64,000 nucleotides of DNA from positions 10,664,001-10,728,000 of the forward strand of contig JBHGNT010000004.1 in NCBI GenBank assembly GCA_043228905.1, in the 5' to 3' direction. The notes below the pieces were generated by a model. It worked only from the letters and a program-made list of their open reading frames with translations, ran no database searches and was not told the DNA's origin. The translations under genes were made by a program, and so were the position numbers. Positions 30,928 through 42,019 of this stretch are shown here, in pieces (within the stretch, counting starts at the first letter, position 1; the number at the start of each line of letters is the position of its first letter). The DNA comes from Azolla caroliniana. Taxonomy: Eukaryota > Polypodiophyta.

Positions 30928-32091
30928 ATGCCGTACCCATACCCACGATACACCGACGGACCAGACGCGGAGTCACACATCCGTGCCTTTATATCCACGT
31001 GGCAGGCCAACCACTCAACGCACCGCCTCACACCGGCCGAAATCGATGCCTCAAAGATTGCCGAGTTCACACTGTCCCTCAATGGACCGGCCGCACGATG
31101 GTACTCTCGCCTCGAAATAGGAGAGGCCACCACTTTCCAAATTGTGCGCACAAAGTTCCTTGAACTTTTTCATCGCGAGGTGCCTAAACGGGAACTGCTC
31201 CGGCAATTTTTCTCTATATGCCAAGAACCGCACGAAACGGTCGCGCAGTTCACGATCTGGTTCCAGGATCTCTACAGACAAGTGGCCGATGATGTCTTGG
31301 CACAACATATACCGGACACTTTCCTGTCCAGTTTACAAGAGCCTCTCCGAACAACTCTCGCACTTACAAATTTCGCCAACCATACTCTCATAGCGCGGGT
31401 TCTCGCCCTCGATCGGACCCAGCACGGTGCGGCCTTCTCAATGACATCCTTACAAAACGCTCTTCCCCAAGAGGACAATCGCTTTCGCCAAGCTCTCCAA
31501 TGCATGGTGTGTTCAGGATCAGGGCACCTAGCCCTCAAATGTCCCCACCGACCACAGTGTCCGATCTGTCAATCTCGAGCTCACACTGTCGAGCAGTGCG
31601 AATATAATATGCTGAACCGCACAACGGCAGCACCGGTCCGCCAAATCGAGCCAAGAAATACATACTCTCAGCAGGACGAGCAATATGCCTACGGAGACCA
31701 GGATAACAACCGACCGTGATCCCCGGATCGACGGCGGCGAGACGACGACTACCGACGTGATGACCGCCGTGATCACTATCGCGATGACCGGCACGACGAT
31801 TATGCTCGATATGATGACGATCGCGATGACCGATATGACCGATGGAACTCACGCATTGATCGGCGAAACGACAACCGCAACTCACGCAACAATAGAAGAC
31901 ATAACGACAACCGCCGATGGGACGCTCCTCAAAATGACCAACGCAACTCCAACGCACCTCGGACCAACCCATCACCAAACGAGACTTGGAATCAATAGCA
32001 ACAACTTCCACCCACAGACCGAGCGGACACCAGCAGCTCGGCCAAAGTTACGTGTTTTAAATGTAACCAACCAGGCGACTATGCCATGCTA
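30928..32091 (+). pseudogene. Gypsy I gag, main part
   Basis: Retrotransposon gag domain (about 30960-31440: HIRAFISTW, ARWYSRLE, FLELFHREV, FSICQEPHETVAQF) followed by two zinc knuckles CMVCSGSGHLALKC (about 31504) and CPICQSRAHTVEQC (about 31558). An Arg/Asp-rich tail (DRRDHYRDDRHD type) and a third knuckle follow. The first ATG of the open frame is 30928; a Ser/Pro-rich extension in the same frame upstream is cut by TAA at about 30873. There is a stop at 31996-31998. The third knuckle CFKCNQPGDYAMLC has Asp for His, and Copia J is inserted in its last Cys codon. Confidence 0.87.
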
Positions 32092-32376
32092 TGTCGAATA
32101 CATGTGTATAATGGACGTATTCACACTATCCCGTCTTGGCCATTTATGTAATTAGCATAAAGGGTAGTTGCCCTAAGTCGGTCACTATATATAGTGACCT
32201 TGTAACCTTTTTGTAAGGTTGGGTGTTGTATTATTTTCTTGAGGAATAGAAAGTCTTTTGTGTCTCTCTCTCTCTCTCTCTCTCTCTGTGCAACGACCTA
32301 CATTCTGTCATACGCAGGTCCAGGAATCAATCGAATGCTCCTTGATCTTCCGCACAGACGACCTTTGTCTTCAACA
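32092..32376 (+). repeat. 5' LTR of Copia J
   Basis: Starts TGTCGAATACATG and ends CTTCAACA. The TATA box lies in the centre of a perfect 20-bp palindrome GGTCACTATATATAGTGACC (32180-32199). A (CT)n run follows at about 32263-32287. Confidence 0.96.
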
Positions 32377-32378
32377 TC

Positions 32379-32390
32379 TGGTATCAGAGC
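32379..32390 (+). other. Primer binding site of Copia J
   Basis: TGGTATCAGAGC, two bases after the 5' LTR; initiator tRNA-Met type. Confidence 0.93.
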
Positions 32391-33070
32391 CTGCACAGTA
32401 GTCGGTCCTTCAATCCGCTGTCGGCCGTCGTCTCAACATTCGGTTTTCTGCGTCATTCGAAAAAAAGAGAAGAAGAACAAAAGAAAAAACGAGGTTTTGC
32501 ACCTCATCGCGTTAGATCCTCTTGCTTGGAGTAAGCCATCAGGTTGTACTCTGTTCCTTGTGATCGTAACCGCTCGAGGTGAAATCCCCTTGTGCAACAT
32601 TGACACGATCGTGCTCCACTCGGTTAAACGGCATCCGAAGAAGTCAACAAACGCTGCTCGCCGCTCGTTGTAACCACTCGGTGCAGATCGGTCTTAAGAC
32701 AACAACCCCAAATTCGTGCTTCATCTGGCTGATCGACATTCGGGAGGATCAGTTGGATCCATCTCTCTCGCTGCTGCAGTCAACCGAAGCAGAATCGGTC
32801 CAGATAATCGGTTTAATTAATCGGTATTCGGCATATATATCCGAAGCGAACCGGGCTCACTCCGACTCGGCAACATTCGGGAAGACCAGTCGGTTCTGTC
32901 CCTCAAGTTACCGGAGTCAATTCGAGCAAGTTCAACAATACATATATCCGAAACCGAACCGACTCGGGTTCAAAACCAACTAGAGCGATATCGGGTGAGC
33001 CAACCGGCTGCACTCCAACAAGGTTCGTAGTCAACTCCGAACCGAGCTTCGTCAACCGAAACCGAATTTG

Positions 33071-36000
33071 ATGGCATCAACATCCGGCTCGTCAGGAATG
33101 AGTCTCCGAAAGTTCGATGGATCGAACTTCAACTTCTGGAAGGAACAAATGCAGGACTATCTCATAGTCAAGGGGCAAATCGATCCCATCGAAAATGCAG
33201 AACCTCCAGAAGGATACAAACCAATTGAGTGGCAGAAGCTGGACAGAATCGTCCGCGCCACGATTCGGATGCACCTATCGGAATCAGTATACTTTACGGT
33301 GCAATCGTGTACGACAGCATTCGAACTGTGGAAAACACTGTCGGACACTTACGAAAAGAAGGTCGCCGCAACGAAGATGTTTCTGATCCGGCGCCTCTAC
33401 AACTTGCGGATGAAAGAATCCGACTCGGTTCAAGCACACCTCAATGAGTACGAAAGCATCAGCTCCCAAATCTCATCTCAGGGGACGGCAATCGAGGATG
33501 AACTCAGAGCAATGATACTCATGAGTAGCCTTCCCTCATCATGGGAAACTTTCGTCACAACCGTGTGCAACGCGTCAACCACGGCTGTTAAATACTCCGA
33601 AGTCACGAGCGCAATCCTGACCGAAGCAGCTCGGAGAAAGTCTTTCGCCAAAGACTCAACAGACGACGCTTATGTAGTACAAGGTTCGACAGACCGATCG
33701 AACATACGAGGAAGAGATTCCTCACGGCCGCCGAACAATCAGCGAAGACGGAGCCAGTCACGGGATAACCGAATCTGCAACTATTGCAAGAAACCCGGAC
33801 ACATCAAAGCCGACTGCCGCGCACTCAAGAACAAGAACAACAAGAAGAGTGGCCGGCATGAGGAGATCAATTACGTCAGCTTCTCAGCTGATGTACTACC
33901 GGACGACCCGAATATACTATCAATCGAAAATCCAGTCGGATCAGAAGTTCTACTCACGACTGAAGAATCGAGCACATGGCTCTTAGATTCGGGCGCGTCA
34001 TTTCACGTGACTCCTCATCGATCCCAATTTCGGCAATATACGATCCGTCACTCCGACTCAGTTCGCGTCGGCAACTCGCAGCACTGTGACATCATCGGAA
34101 TCGGCACAGTAGAGCTCAACCTTGCAGGTGGCTCTACACTTGTACTCCACAATGTCCGACATGTACCCGAGCTCTCAAGGCCATTGATCTCAGTCGGACA
34201 ACTAGATGAAGACGGCATTCGTGCCGGTTTTTCTTCGGGAGGGTGGACACTCCACAGGGGGAACCTCCTGCTTGCTAGAGGACCCAAGATACACTCACTG
34301 TATCCGTTACATGTTACGCTCAGAGAGGGTAACCTGTTCTTGGTGGATATTCCTGTGTCATCACTATGGCACCGAAGATTAGGACACCTCAGCAAGGCCG
34401 GCATTACGCATCTATCTAGAGCCGGATACATCCCCAAACTCTCCTTCTCGGACCATCAATTCTGCGAGCATTGCCAGTATGGCAAACAAGCAGCCGCATC
34501 ACACCCGACATCAGCACCAAGAGAAACGAGACCTCTCGATTTAGTCCATTCGGACGTCTGTGGCCCAATGCCGCATCAGTCTCTCGGCGGTGCCTCTTAC
34601 TTCGTCACTTTTATTGACGATTCGACTCGAAAGGTGTGGGCTTATCCGATTCGCACCAAAGATCGGGTCTTCTCGATCTTCTCCGATTGGCTCGCTATGG
34701 TAGAAAATCAAACCGACCGAAAACTGAAATGCTTTCGGACCGACAATGGGGGAGAGTTCAAATCCGAAGAATTCGTCAAATTCTGCCGACAACGCGGCAT
34801 CCGACGTGAATTTACGGCACCACACAGTCCGGAGCAAAACGGGATTGCCGAACGCATGAATCGGACAATCCAAGAACGGATAGTTTCCATGCTCCAACAC
34901 TCCGGACTGTCGGATGGCTTCTGGGCAGAGGCTCTACTCACGGCAGTACACATAATCAATATGTCGCCAAGTAGACCTCTAGGACTTCAAATTCCTCAGG
35001 AACTATGGATCGGCAGTAAGCCGAATTACGACAAGCTGAGGATCTTCGGATGCGAGGCGTACGCCCTCATTCCGAAAGATGATCGCCGAAAACTTGCACC
35101 TCGGTCCAGGAAATGCATTTTCCTTGGATATGGATCCGACGGCGAAATGGGATACCGACTCTGGGACCCCGAACGCAGACAAATCGTTCGAAGTTCGGAC
35201 GTTGTGTTCAACGAGTCGGCTATGAATCCATCAGTCGAAAAACCGATCGAAGTCCGAAGGGTAACGTTTTCCGATGTGCCGACCCTTCAAGAAGGCCCCG
35301 CTCTCAACACACGGTCAGCTTCACGGGTAGCTGAACCTTACACTACCGACTCGGACAACTCCGACTCGGCACAGCAGAACAATCCGCTTTCGGACCATCC
35401 GACCTCGATACCCGATGCGACCAGTCCAATCATACCTCGACGATCCGAGAGACTGTCGCAACCTCCGGAGAGGTACTCTCCTGGAATTTTCTTCACCGAC
35501 GTCGGAGAACCGACGTCTTACGAAGAAGCATCGACATCTGTCGATTCAGCCACCTGGCATCTGGCGATGGAGTCGGAAATGCACTCCATTCGGGCAAACA
35601 AGACTTGGGATCTGGTCGAATTACCTAGGAACCGACGTGCTCTTCCTTGCAAGTGGGTTTATCGACTAAAAGAGACGTCTGATTCGACCACCCCAAAGTA
35701 CAAGGCCAGATTAGTTGCGAAGGGCTTCCGACAAGAATATGGCGTCGACTTCGACGAGATTTTTTCACCAGTGGTGAAAATGACAACCCTTCGTTTTCTG
35801 CTCGGCGTAGTGGCAGCCGACAACTTGGAGCTGATTCAGCTAGATGTCAAAACAGCCTTCCTCCATGGTGATCTCGAGGAGGAAATTTATATGGAGCAGC
35901 CAAAAGGCTTCGTGGCAACTGGCCAAGAACATCTAGTCTGCCGACTCAGGAAGAGTCTATACGGCCTCAAACAGGCACCACGACAATGGTACAAGAAGTT

Positions 36001-37084
36001 CGACGACTTCATCCAATCGATCGGCTTCTCAAAAAGCGATGAGGACCATTGTCTCTTCACCAACACAGCTCAAGATGGATCACCCATCTTCCTCATCATT
36101 TACGTGGACGACATGCTAATTTCTGGACGCCACGCGGGCGAACTTGCCGATCTCATTCGGCAACTGCGGTTGAAGTTTGCCATGAAGGACCTCGGTCCGG
36201 CACGACACATACTCGGCATGAAGCTTAGTCGGCATCGCGATAAACGACATCTTTTCTTATCTCAGACCGACTATATCCGACGTGTCTTGGAACGCTTCAA
36301 CATGCAATCAGCCAAATCTGCTTCAACCCCGCTCCCAATGAATCTTCGGCTCTCTCAGCGAGACTGCCCGACATCCGGCCCGGAGGGGGAAGATATGAAG
36401 TCGGTACCGTATGCACCGGCAGTCGGCTCCCTTATGTACCTGATGGTCGCGACACGGCCTGATATTTCTCACGCCGTAGGAGTCGTTAGCAGATTTATGC
36501 ACAATCCTGGCCGATCGCATTGGAACGCAGTCAAGCATGTGTTCAGATATCTGGCTGGCACAAAAGACCACGGCATTCTTTTCGGTCCGAACCGAACCTC
36601 AGGCGTAGTCGGTTACACCGACTCGGATTTCGCCGGCTGTATAGACAGTCGGAAATCAACAACCGGATACTGCTTCAAATTCGGCAATGGAGCAATCTCG
36701 TGGAAGTCGAAACTTCAGGAGTGCACAGCGACCTCAACGACCGAAGCAGAATATGTAGCTGCGTCCGACGCAGCAAAAGAAGCTTTGTGGCTCGGTCGGC
36801 TGGCGCACACGTTTCGACAAGTCGACCATGACTCAGCTCCAGTTGTCTACAGCGACAGTCAAGGTGCTGTTGCCCTGTCGAAAAATCCGGTTCACCACAA
36901 CGCCTCCAAACATATCGACGTTCGATATCACTTCGTTCGGGACTGCGTCATTTCAGGGAAAATCGGTCTAGAGAAAATATCCACAACCGACAATGTCGCA
37001 GATGGAATGACCAAGTGTCTTTCGGCAGACCGTTTTCGGTCTCTTCGGTATCAGATGGGCGTAACGACAAACCAGTCCGGTTAG
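33071..37084 (+). CDS. Copia J gag-pol polyprotein, intact (1337 aa)
   Basis: One open frame from ATG 33071 to TAG 37082-37084. Domains in order: gag (about residues 8-210, FDGSNFNFWKEQMQDYL); zinc knuckle CNYCKKPGHIKADC (236-249); aspartic protease with catalytic Asp306 (LLDSGASFHVTP); GAG-pre-integrase and HHCC finger (LWHRRLGHLSKAG...FCEHCQYGK, about 435-475); integrase core D495 (HSDVCG), D558 (TDNGGEF) and E594 (GIAERMNR), a D,D-35-E spacing; linker; RT with YVDDMLISG (YVDD 1011-1014); and RNase H (YTDSDFAG, TEAEYVAASD, YSDSQGAVALSKN). All catalytic residues looked for are present. The length is normal for a Copia polyprotein. The codon before the ATG is TTG, so the true start is taken as 33071. 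Confidence 0.97.
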   Translation: MASTSGSSGMSLRKFDGSNFNFWKEQMQDYLIVKGQIDPIENAEPPEGYKPIEWQKLDRIVRATIRMHLSESVYFTVQSCTTAFELWKTLSDTYEKKVAATKMFLIRRLYNLRMKESDSVQAHLNEYESISSQISSQGTAIEDELRAMILMSSLPSSWETFVTTVCNASTTAVKYSEVTSAILTEAARRKSFAKDSTDDAYVVQGSTDRSNIRGRDSSRPPNNQRRRSQSRDNRICNYCKKPGHIKADCRALKNKNNKKSGRHEEINYVSFSADVLPDDPNILSIENPVGSEVLLTTEESSTWLLDSGASFHVTPHRSQFRQYTIRHSDSVRVGNSQHCDIIGIGTVELNLAGGSTLVLHNVRHVPELSRPLISVGQLDEDGIRAGFSSGGWTLHRGNLLLARGPKIHSLYPLHVTLREGNLFLVDIPVSSLWHRRLGHLSKAGITHLSRAGYIPKLSFSDHQFCEHCQYGKQAAASHPTSAPRETRPLDLVHSDVCGPMPHQSLGGASYFVTFIDDSTRKVWAYPIRTKDRVFSIFSDWLAMVENQTDRKLKCFRTDNGGEFKSEEFVKFCRQRGIRREFTAPHSPEQNGIAERMNRTIQERIVSMLQHSGLSDGFWAEALLTAVHIINMSPSRPLGLQIPQELWIGSKPNYDKLRIFGCEAYALIPKDDRRKLAPRSRKCIFLGYGSDGEMGYRLWDPERRQIVRSSDVVFNESAMNPSVEKPIEVRRVTFSDVPTLQEGPALNTRSASRVAEPYTTDSDNSDSAQQNNPLSDHPTSIPDATSPIIPRRSERLSQPPERYSPGIFFTDVGEPTSYEEASTSVDSATWHLAMESEMHSIRANKTWDLVELPRNRRALPCKWVYRLKETSDSTTPKYKARLVAKGFRQEYGVDFDEIFSPVVKMTTLRFLLGVVAADNLELIQLDVKTAFLHGDLEEEIYMEQPKGFVATGQEHLVCRLRKSLYGLKQAPRQWYKKFDDFIQSIGFSKSDEDHCLFTNTAQDGSPIFLIIYVDDMLISGRHAGELADLIRQLRLKFAMKDLGPARHILGMKLSRHRDKRHLFLSQTDYIRRVLERFNMQSAKSASTPLPMNLRLSQRDCPTSGPEGEDMKSVPYAPAVGSLMYLMVATRPDISHAVGVVSRFMHNPGRSHWNAVKHVFRYLAGTKDHGILFGPNRTSGVVGYTDSDFAGCIDSRKSTTGYCFKFGNGAISWKSKLQECTATSTTEAEYVAASDAAKEALWLGRLAHTFRQVDHDSAPVVYSDSQGAVALSKNPVHHNASKHIDVRYHFVRDCVISGKIGLEKISTTDNVADGMTKCLSADRFRSLRYQMGVTTNQSG

Positions 37085-37277
37085 AGCCGGACACAGAGCA
37101 GGATGGTTCCCGACAACCGACATCAGTTCCTTAATGATCGGCTTCAACTGTTCCGACCCGACCAGTTCGGTCTTCTGCCTTCGGACCCTGCCGACTCGAA
37201 CAAAGCTGATATGTCCGAGAACCTAAGTCTATACCTGTAATCTTAGATAACCCATGTATACGCCCATTACGGGGGAG

Positions 37278-37562
37278 TGTCGAATACATGTGTATAATGG
37301 ACGTATTCACACTATCCCGTCTTGGCCATTTATGTAATTAGCATAAAGGGTAGTTGCCCTAAGTCGGTCACTATATATAGTGACCTTGTAACCTTTTTGT
37401 AAGGTTGGGTGTTGTATTATTTTCTTGAGGAATAGAAAGTCTTTTGTGTCTCTCTCTCTCTCTCTCTCTCTCTGTGCAACGACCTACATTCTGTCATACG
37501 CAGGTACAGGAATCAATCGAATGCTCCTTGATCTTCCGCACAGACGACCTTTGTCTTCAACA
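37278..37562 (+). repeat. 3' LTR of Copia J
   Basis: 285 bp, preceded by TTACGGGGGAG (purine tract 37271-37277). Same palindromic TATA region at 37366-37385. One difference from the 5' LTR. Confidence 0.96.
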
Positions 37563-37921
37563 TGCTATGCCCAACAACCGACCGTGGCAAAGCACCTACC
37601 GTGAACAGTATCATGGCCGATGTTCAAACCGTCACTACACGGAGTAAAGCGCAGACTACACAGTGGCAAATCCAAGACGAAGTCCGTCAGGCAGCAAAAG
37701 AATGGATCGACACGGCCAATAAAAAGAATATCGTGCGCATGCAAACTAACATGAGAGACGTGCCCAGCGAAGCACCACAAACCCGGTACCATCCACGTCG
37801 ACGGAGGATGACCAACTATGGGATGTTCTTACCATCTCGCTGCCCCTACATAAACTGTTACCACTCATGCCGAGATTTCGGGACACCTTGGCGGCACTCT
37901 AGGCCAATACTAAGCCCGTGA
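37563..37921 (+). pseudogene. Gypsy I gag, C-terminal part
   Basis: Resumes gag after J (MLCPTTDRGKAPTVNSIMADVQ), with a basic region TQWQIQDEVRQAAKEWIDTANKKN. It is followed in another frame by the protease region. Confidence 0.7.
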
Positions 37922-40900
37922 CGCTACCGGTACACCTCACCGAAGCAAGAACTGGTCGACCACTCATGGATTCTCAGAACCCAGCCATGCGAATCATCAT
38001 TAAGGGACAAGACCTGCACGGATGCATCATCGACGACGGATCTGGCGTAAACGTTATTAGCGAGTCAACGTGTCACAACCTCGGCCTAAATCAATGGGAA
38101 CCATGCCCCTTTTGGCTTCGGATGGCCGACACCCGCTCCGTTTGCCCCATTGGTTTAATCCGCCATCTCGACTTCACACTCGGAGGCCACATGTTCACGA
38201 TCTCGGTCGTCGTGCTAAGACTGGAGACACAAGGCGCCTACCCAATATTACTAGGTCGACCATGGTTGCGTACAGCGAATATCAAGCAACATTGGCAACG
38301 CAACATGATCTCGTTCCGAAGAGGCAAGACAAAAGTCTGAATCATCACTGAAGAACGAGTCCCCATCGCCCTCAACACTTCGCCGTTATACACGAAAGGG
38401 GTCCATATGCTTGACGGTTTGGCCGATGAGGAGGTCGATGACTTCCTAGATGATCACCCCACGATCATCCCTCTCTTCGAAATCAATGCCTTACCAACCA
38501 TCGAGCCACCTAAAGACGAGGAAGTCACGGAGGAATCACCACCCCAAGATGAACCAGATCCAACCATAGTTGCCGAGCTACGCCATGCTCGGGAGGCTTT
38601 CGAACGTGAACTCACCATTTCACAATGAGTCAAAGCATCAACCCTGGAAACAATAAACCTCGGCTCGGACGAGAATCCCCGTACGTTACAAATTGCCAAT
38701 AATCTACCAACCGGAGAATGGGCATCCCTCGTACGATTGCTCACCGACTACCAGGATGTTTTCGCTTGGTCTTACACCGATATGAAGGGGCTGGATCCTC
38801 AATACTACCAACATCAAATCCACCTCTTACCCGACACTCGGCCGGTTCAGCAGAGGCGCTACAGGATGAACCCCAACTACGCCGCTAAAGTCAAAGAGGA
38901 AATCGACAAACTACTCCGAGTGGGCTTCATTCGCCCTGTTAAACGGGCCACGTGGTTGAGCCCGATCGTAGTAGTCCCAAAGAAGAACGGAAAAATCCGC
39001 GTCTGCGTCGACTATCGGAAGCTTAACGCGGCAACAGTCACTGACGGTTTCCCTCTCCCCTTCACGGACAGTGTCCTCGACACGGTAGCCGGCCACGAAT
39101 GCTACAGTTTCCTCAACGGGTTCAGCGGCTATAACCAGATAAGAATTCACCCGGAGGATCAGGAGAAAACCGCTTTCGTCACGGAATGGGGTGTTTTTGT
39201 AGCAAAACTAATGATGTTCAGTCTAAAAACGGCGCCGGCTACGTTCCAGCGCATCATCACCGAAATCTTTCATGACTACATCCCAACATTCATGCAAGTC
39301 TTTCTCGATGATTTCGCCGTGTATGGCCATCGACGGGAACACATGACCTAGTTACAACTCTGCCTGGACCGATGTCGCCAAGCTCGATTGAGCTTACACC
39401 CGGCGAAATGCGCGTTCTTAGTCACCAGCGGCAACCTTCTCGGCCACATTGTCAGTCAAGAAGGCATCACTATGGACCCGGATAAAGTAAAGGCCATCCT
39501 GACCGCCTCCGCACCCTCGAACGCTAAGGCACTAAGCCGATTTTTGGGACAGATCCGGTGGCACAGCCGAATGATACGACACCTTTACACGCAGCAGTCC
39601 ATCGCCTTCCCTTCCAATGGACGTCAATCGAGGACACAGCCTATCAAACCCTGAAACTAATGCTGTCACATGCCCCGGTGGTCCAGTCTCCGGTTTGGTC
39701 CGAACCGTTTCATGTCTTCGTAGATGCTTCGGACATCGCCATTGGAAGTGCCCTGATGCAATGCACACCCCCGAATTGGTATAGGCCCGTGTACTATGCC
39801 AGCCGACGGCTCTCGACCACGGAAAAGAATTACTCCAACACCGAGTAGGAGGCCCTCGGTATGATTTATATCATCAATAAATTCCGGCATTACCTCTTGG
39901 GCCGGAAATTTACCTTTCACGTGGATCACTCGACCCTTCTTTATTTGGTCAATAAACAAGCCCTCACCGGACGGTTGGCTCAGTGGATGCTCCTACTCCA
40001 AGAATTTGATTTCTAGATTCAGCATCGACCCGGGGTCCAACATGTCGTCGCCGACTACTTGAGCCGTCTTGAGTCAGGGGAACCGGCGGAAACAACGTAC
40101 GACGATTTACCGGATGCCAACTTATTTAACCTGACCACAATGCCAAACGATAACGAAGATGAATGGATCACGGAGATGACCCATTTTCTCAGTACCGGCC
40201 TACCTCCCGAGCACATGCCTCTTGACGCGAGGAAACGCCTAGCAGTACGCAGCCAGAATTTTTGCCTTGTCTCGGACATTCTCTACCACAAAGGCTCGGA
40301 CGGCATATGGCGCCGAGTGATTCGGCAATTCGAGAAGAACGCCGTTCTTCAGGAGGCCCACCAGGGAGTAGCTGGGGGGCACTACGCCCAGGATTCCACG
40401 GCAAGGAAAGTTTGGCAAAGCGGATTGTGGTGGCCGACAACGAAGAAAGACGCTCACGAGTTTTGTCGGCAGTGCGATTTGTGCCAACGACTGGGGCAAC
40501 CAATGGAACAGTCACGCATGCCACACCAGCCGATTCTTCCGTTGGACCCCTTTCAAAAATGGGGTTTGGATTTTGTAGGCCCTTTCAAACCACCCACAAC
40601 CCGTACAGGGAATAGGTATATTATCGTTGCCACGGATTACTACACCAAATGGGTCGAGGCTAAGGCACTCCGAGACAACACGGCAGCATCCACGGCTAAA
40701 TTTGTGTATGAGCACCTCTGGTGCCGTTACGGATGCCCAATCGAGCTCGTTAGTGACCAAGGTGGGCACCTCATCAATCATACAATACGTGAGCTTACAC
40801 ACCACTACGCGGTGGTGCACAAGAAAAGCACACCATACTACCCGCAGGTGAACGGCTTGGCGGAATCGACCAATAAAATCCTCCAAACCATGCTGAAGAA

Positions 40901-41520
40901 GATCGTCAATGAAAACAGGACCGATTGGGATGACAAACTCCAGAGCGCGCTGTGGGCGTATCATACGAATTTCAAAACAAGCATCCAATCAACCCCCTTT
41001 CGAATGGCGTTCGGGTTAGAAGCCGTAATGCCCGTCGAGTTCCAAGTCCCGAGCCTCCGAGTTCAAATCAAAGCACGGCTCCCCGAGGCCCAGTCCGAGC
41101 AATACCGGCTGGAACAACTCCTCGAACTCGGCAAAGACAGGATAGAGAGTATGGCCCAACTCGAACAACGCCAATGACAACGCAAGGCTTTCGTGGATCG
41201 ACATCGAAACGGGCTGGAGAAGGAGCTCACCATCGGCAAACCAGTCCTTCTTTTTCAAACACGACTCGAGTCTATGCCGGGAAAATTAAGATTTCGGTGG
41301 ACCGGTCCATTCTAGATTATCGACGAGTTCAACGGGACGTTCCAGCTCGGCACACTCGCCGGCGACACTGTCAAAAGCTGGGCCAATGGTTTCCGACTTC
41401 GACCATATCGCGGCACTATACCACCCAACCCGTTTACCGAGCCACACGGCACAAACGAGCTTCGGGAGACCACCACGGAGGAGGCCACGTGTCCTCCTTA
41501 ATAAAGACTCACCCACCGTC
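37918..41520 (+). pseudogene. Gypsy I protease-RT-RNase H-integrase (stops and a frameshift)
   Basis: Aspartic protease with IIDDGSGVNVIS (about 38026) and PILLGRPWLRTAN (about 38247), stop at 38338. Then an acidic linker and RT from about 38700 (YQDVFAWSY, VVPKKNGKIRVCVDYRKLNA, FSGYNQIRIHPED, FLDDFAVYG about 39300). There is a stop after REHMT (39349-39351), RNase H through a frameshift near 39590 (FVDASDIAIGSALMQ), and stops at 39846 and 40014. The integrase part is long and open (40059-41177): zinc-binding CRQCDLC (about 40468), LDFVGPF (about 40568), LVSDQGG and AESTNK. After another stop the C-terminal PGKLRFRWTGPFWII...NGFRLRPYRG follows. It would mature in cytoplasmic particles; this copy is inactive. 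Confidence 0.92.
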
Positions 41521-41524
41521 TTGA

Positions 41525-42019
41525 AATTAATAAAGTAGGTAGGATTAACCATAGTTTAGCCACCAATTAGTTACACCTACACCACCCACCTAGGCACCCA
41601 CAATTTTAGGAGCACCCCTCACCACCTCTCATTTAGTACCTATTTAAGCACATGCAAAGCACTAGAAGCATCCCACTCACCTTCAAGACACGTGGTGCTA
41701 GTCAGTTATTATGGCACCCACGACTCAAAATCTTCAGGATTCGCTTCGGGCACAAAACCCTAGGAGTAAGTTACTAAAACCGTTTCCAAAACGCAGCACA
41801 GACACAGAAGCTCATTATCACTCCCAATCTCCATCGCTCTCAAGCTCAGAAGCCCCTTCTCGCTCTCATCGCTCTAAACGCTCTTGCTCTCAAGCCCTCT
41901 TTTGCTCTCATAGCCCCTCTGTCGAACTTCCCCTTCCTGTTGTTCCTCCTCTGTCTCGCCCTCGCCTCATCACTCTTCTACACTCTTCCACACAGTCAAA
42001 CCCCGTCTCCATCTCCACC
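41525..42019 (+). promoter_or_regulatory. Spacer and leader before the accessory ORF of Gypsy I
   Basis: After the integrase stop there are about 180 bp of noncoding sequence with CTATTTAAGC (about 41639), a TATA-like site. A Ser/Pro-rich open frame begins at 41711 and leads into the conserved domain at 42020. The arrangement parallels 16105-16453 in element B. Confidence 0.4.

Larger units (their letters stand above)
32092..37562 (+). mobile_element. Copia element J, intact and very recent, inserted in gag of I
   Basis: Perfect TSD TGCTA (32087-32091 and 37563-37567). LTRs of 285 bp (32092-32376 and 37278-37562) differ by eye at one base only (GGTCCAGG versus GGTACAGG). Primer site 32379-32390, one open gag-pol 33071-37084, purine-rich GGGGGAG just before the 3' LTR. 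All parts needed for autonomous movement are present. Leader 32391-33070 (about 0.7 kb) has no long ORF. Confidence 0.97.
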
